A stretch of DNA of 64,000 bases from Nepenthes gracilis. Taxonomy: Eukaryota > Streptophyta > Magnoliopsida > Caryophyllales > Nepenthaceae. Made by a program: the position numbers and the translations under genes. The notes beneath the pieces are model-generated. The model had not been told where the DNA came from. It worked only from the letters and a program-made list of their open reading frames with translations, and did not search any database. The stretch spans positions 11,961,268-12,025,267 of the forward strand of contig BSYO01000024.1 in the NCBI GenBank assembly GCA_033239525.1, read 5' to 3'. This document shows, piece by piece, positions 60,720-64,000 of this stretch. Position 1 is the first letter of the stretch, and each line of letters begins with the position of its first letter.

Positions 60720-61265
60720 ATGAAAGCCATTGTGGGAGCAGAACGAATTGAAAGATTGATTTTTTGTATTCAGTCGCCGACTGAGCTCCACTCGCACGCA
60801 GTACTTGGTCCTAGGGTTCCCATTCTCTCTGTCCCAAAGAGACCCATCCGTCTCCCTCCTGCTTCTTGGTTGCTGCAGGAATCGTCAGAAATGGAGGGCG
60901 CTGTGCAGTTTGTCGGTGCCGGTCTAGTACCTCACCGCGCAGGCCTATCTTCTCTCCTCTGGAAACTCTTACGCTCTCTATTTAATGAAAATGAAAATGC
61001 AATTTGTTTTTGTTTGGTTGGTTTATTTAGAGAAATGAGGGGGATTATGCGGAGACGATCTGCTTGGTTGCTTGTGTTGTTCTATTGGGAGAGAGAGAGA
61101 GAGAGAGAGCAAGAGAGAGGGAGGGATTTCAGGCCTTTCAAATGGTGGATCGCCTTTCATCTTACTTCTGACCTCTCTCTTTTCTAGCTGGACAGAAGTC
61201 ACAGAACCCTCATTCTCATCTGAAAGAGCTTTCAGCTATGACTGTGGTCTCCTTCAATGAACAAG

Positions 61266-61304
<39 letters not shown>

Positions 61305-64000
61305 CCCTTTTCCTCTTTTGGGCTCTTTTTAGCATAAAATTGGTACTCTCTCTCTCTCAGTGGATATGAAACTTAGGTATTTATGTTTTCTTGTGTATGG
61401 GGTTACTAATAGTCTTGTTGGGTTTCTGGTCTTGAGATGAGGAAGGAATAATAATTTCCAGTGCTTCGATTTGGGTTCAATGTCGATGTGAAGAAATCTG
61501 CTGAGTAATATTTAAGTATTTCTTTATGGGTAATCTGATTTGTTGCTTTCATTGACTTCTATCCTATCTTTGTTGTGTAATTGAAATTCTGGCGATAAAT
61601 TTTCCAAATCTTTTTGTCAGTTTGAAGATAAATTTAACATTGTTTAGACTTGGGGCAAAAAGAAAAATGCCAATTGATGAGTACCTTGAAAATCGATTCA
61701 ACCTGGACCCTTTAACGACCTATATCCGAGCATAATTCAAAGCCTTGAACCATTTTTTCTGCACACCACAAACAAAAATAAGAGGTTATAGGAGCTCTCG
61801 GAGATTTCTCTCAGAGGACCCCTCCAATGCTCAAGTTAGGTAAATATTTGAAATATTAGATAAAATAAATAGAATGTATTTATATAGTAAGGAAGAGAAT
61901 TTATTGGGTCTTGTACATCGAACGGGAAGATTAAGACTTATTTAAGCCATGTTGTCATTTGAGGAGATAGGAATGTCTTATCATCGGTGCCCCTCAGCCT
62001 TTTGAGGCTTCTCTTGGCCTTGTATACTGGCCTATTTGGACCTTAGATCTGTATTAGGCCTATTTAGGCCTTAAATCTGGTCTGGTTTAGCTTGAGTGGC
62101 TCACTGTAACCGATGTCAAAACAAACACAGTGCAGTCACCGTAGCAACAGTCAGCTGCGACCTTATCTGGTTGGAGGATTTGGTAGCGGAGTTTGAGTGG
62201 GTTTCGGTGACCAGTGGAGGGACCATCCAGCAGCTGCTGGCGCTAAATTTGGGGAGGATGGGCACCGCTGCAGCTACAGGTATGACCAACACAAGTTGGG
62301 TGACAGCTGTGGTTTGCGAGGCAGCGATGGTTCTGGGTGCAGGCCTGGCCAAGGTCCAGGCAGGTAGCTGGAGGCGCAGGCACGGCTAATGCACAAAATT
62401 GGGAGACAGCCGAGAGAATGTCAAGCTTGGGCTCAAGTCTGGCCATAATCCAGGCGGGAGGATGGGCACCATCCCGCGGCGGCGGGGGGCATGAATCCCT
62501 GGCAAAGTAGCAGCTGATGCCGACAAGTGCCATCTAGCAGCGGCATACACAATTCAAGCAGCAACAGCCACAGCGATGGTGACAATGGCGGTCTCAGTGT
62601 TCTTGGTGCAGGGTGGTGGCGGCCGACACAGCTTAGCATCTGCCTAGCCTCTCTCCCCCCTCTTCATTATTTTGGCTCCTCTCCATTTCTTCCACTTTCT
62701 CATCCTTTAAACAGAGAAGCACTCCTAACGGTAAAGTAGTATTCTATTTTTGGACGGGCACTGCCGCTAAAGCCTCCTGATTGATCCAACTGCATGAGGA
62801 TTCCTAATTGACAGGTAACATAGACCAGCGCCAAGTGGAACCCTGCAAGCAGCCTTAGCTGCGAGGTACCTAGCTCCCACATCGCCTGATGCCAAGTGTC
62901 TAGGCAGGTGTCCCCTATTGACCCATTTATTTTGGACCTGACTATTCAGGTCCTTAATTTTTTCCTATTTGGGTTATGTTTTCCTAGCTAGGTCTTCCAT
63001 TTCTTCCTAGCTGGGTTAGTTATCGTGAACCCACTTCAGTAGAATCCAATACTGATTATAATAAATCCTCTTATTTCCCCAAATTAATTGATGAGTAATC
63101 TCCATTTTATTCGTTAACCCTTTCGCTTTTTCTTTTTGTTGAATTTCCCCAGATGAAAAGTTGCAACTTAGTGTTCTCTTATGGTTTCCATTAGTTCGAC
63201 AGAAATCATTTGTTCCCTCTTTCCCGTGGAAGGTTGAATGCCGTGGGGAGAAAATGGGTTTCATCGATGGCCGTTCATAAAGTTACGTGGGAAGGAATTA
63301 GAGAAGAAAATCGACCCATATAATGTTTCTTCCAGTAATTTTACTTCTCAAAGAGATGACACAAAATACCCTCCTCTTATCTCAGGAAAGGATACGACAG
63401 TTGAAGTTGTATCCTGCATAAGTGGAAGCCATGGATTTACTTCAACAGAGGAGAATAAACTACGGGCAATAGCCGTGGTGGGAAATTGGATCCCATTGAC
63501 GTGGCAGAGGTCATTATCTCAAGCCTGATTATCCATCATCCTGATGCGGGTTTTTCTTCTATGGAAACGATTTATCCAACACAAAAGAGTGATGTTAACT
63601 CGGGGAGATGGCCAAGACTTCAAAAAAAGAAAGATTTCAAGTTCAGAACAGAGCCATTGTCGTTCAACAATTCTGATGTAATGCTCTCTGGTTATTCTCA
63701 AATTGAGAGACAGAAGAGATATCACGGGATGCAGAATCGTGCAAAACGGGCACAATTAGCAGTACGGGCAGATTGATCAGCAATGCTTCCTAATGCAGAA
63801 TCCAAGCAATTAGATGTCTCACAGGACCTCCCATTCGTCCTCCATTATTGGCGGGAGCAATGAAACATTTGCGATCAGCTCAGTTGACTCAGTGGATCAA
63901 CAGAGAGCTGATAACCAAAGAAACTACAGAGCTGATGACATCATCCTTTGAACTGCTATGCTCGGAGAAGACTCAACAATCACCAGAAAGAGGTCCAAAA
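60720..64000 (+). pseudogene. Exons of an unrecognised gene, possibly a pseudogene, running off the window
   Basis: The 60720-61190 region has gene-like composition with an ATG at 60891 (MEGAVQFVGAGLVPHRAGLS) and a further ATG at 60720 upstream. A possible exon follows TTTTCTAG at 61190 (GQKSQNPHSHLKELSAMTVV). After a long interval with an LTR-like insert, a stretch beginning at a good acceptor (TTTCCCCAG, about 63153) reads EKLQLSVLLWFPLVRQKSF, then switches frame near 63275 to KLRGKELEKKIDPYNVSSSN, and again near 63460 to GGKLDPIDVAEVII continuing to KRYHGMQNRAKRAQLAVRAD at 63773. Two frame changes without splice sites suggest a pseudogene; small introns are the alternative. I do not recognise the family. 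Microsatellites (AG)n at 61089-61109 and (CT)n at 61268-61299 lie near the first exon. Confidence 0.4.
61790..62890. mobile_element. LTR-like insertion within the 3' locus
   Basis: From GTTATAGGAGCTCTCGGAGA through CCCCTCCAATGCTCAAGTTA to a GC-rich region with repeated GGCCAAGGTCCAGGCAGG / GGCCATAATCCAGGCGGG motifs (about 62347 and 62440). The C-rich U5-like part and the CTCGGAGA...GCTCAAGT sentence recall gypsy LTR leaders. Ends not defined. Open frames here on both strands overlap and look like low-complexity shadows. Confidence 0.35.

Noticed and set aside
62096..62639. Four overlapping ORFs on both strands
   Set aside because: GC-rich repeat-bearing region within an LTR-like insert; frames shadow each other and show no domain.

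Overview
This is a nuclear window from a flowering plant. It is AT-rich, gene-poor and packed with LTR retrotransposon remains. Plant origin is shown by an R2R3-MYB gene with the classic three-exon layout, a patellin (Sec14-GOLD) gene remnant, Tat-type and Tekay/Del-type Ty3/gypsy elements, a TRIM element with an initiator-Met-tRNA primer site, and decayed plastid-type tRNA sequences. I cannot name the species.

Layout. 1-3.9 kb: AT-rich spacer with short tandem duplications and an ATT microsatellite. 3.96-6.74 kb (minus): intact R2R3-MYB gene, 254 codons, related by its C-terminal motifs to the MYB58/63/72 group. 7.88-15.91 kb (plus): degenerate Tat-like gypsy element with gag, protease, RT and partial RNase H, no recognisable integrase, and an antisense ORF; its 3' LTR end plus flanking host DNA is tandemly duplicated (to about 16.54 kb). 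18.2-26.3 kb: three solo LTRs or solo-LTR-like blocks, one containing a regular 47-bp minisatellite. 26.5-26.7 kb: plastid-like tRNA remnants. 29.1-34.9 kb: GC-rich repeats, a 1.2-kb repeat of unknown family, and an old LTR with 34/50-bp minisatellites split by a solo LTR (perfect CTTTC target duplication). 35.7-44.9 kb (minus): decayed Tekay/Del-like element with both LTRs; the left LTR carries an inverted second copy of the 1.2-kb repeat. 46.3-48.8 kb (plus): unprocessed patellin pseudogene fragment (three exons). 51.2-54.6 kb (minus): non-autonomous LTR element with short LTRs. 55.0-56.1 kb: LTR-like block related to the one at 30.7 kb. 56.5-57.0 kb (minus): possible small gene for an acidic protein. 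58.0-59.3 kb: about 0.7-kb tandem duplication. 59.3-60.0 kb (minus): TRIM. 60.9 kb to the window end (plus): exons of an unrecognised gene or pseudogene with an LTR-like insertion.

The only gene that looks intact and confidently functional is the MYB. Everything else with recognisable coding signal carries frameshifts, stops or missing domains. The window mainly records nested insertion, LTR-LTR recombination to solo LTRs, and post-insertion tandem duplication.
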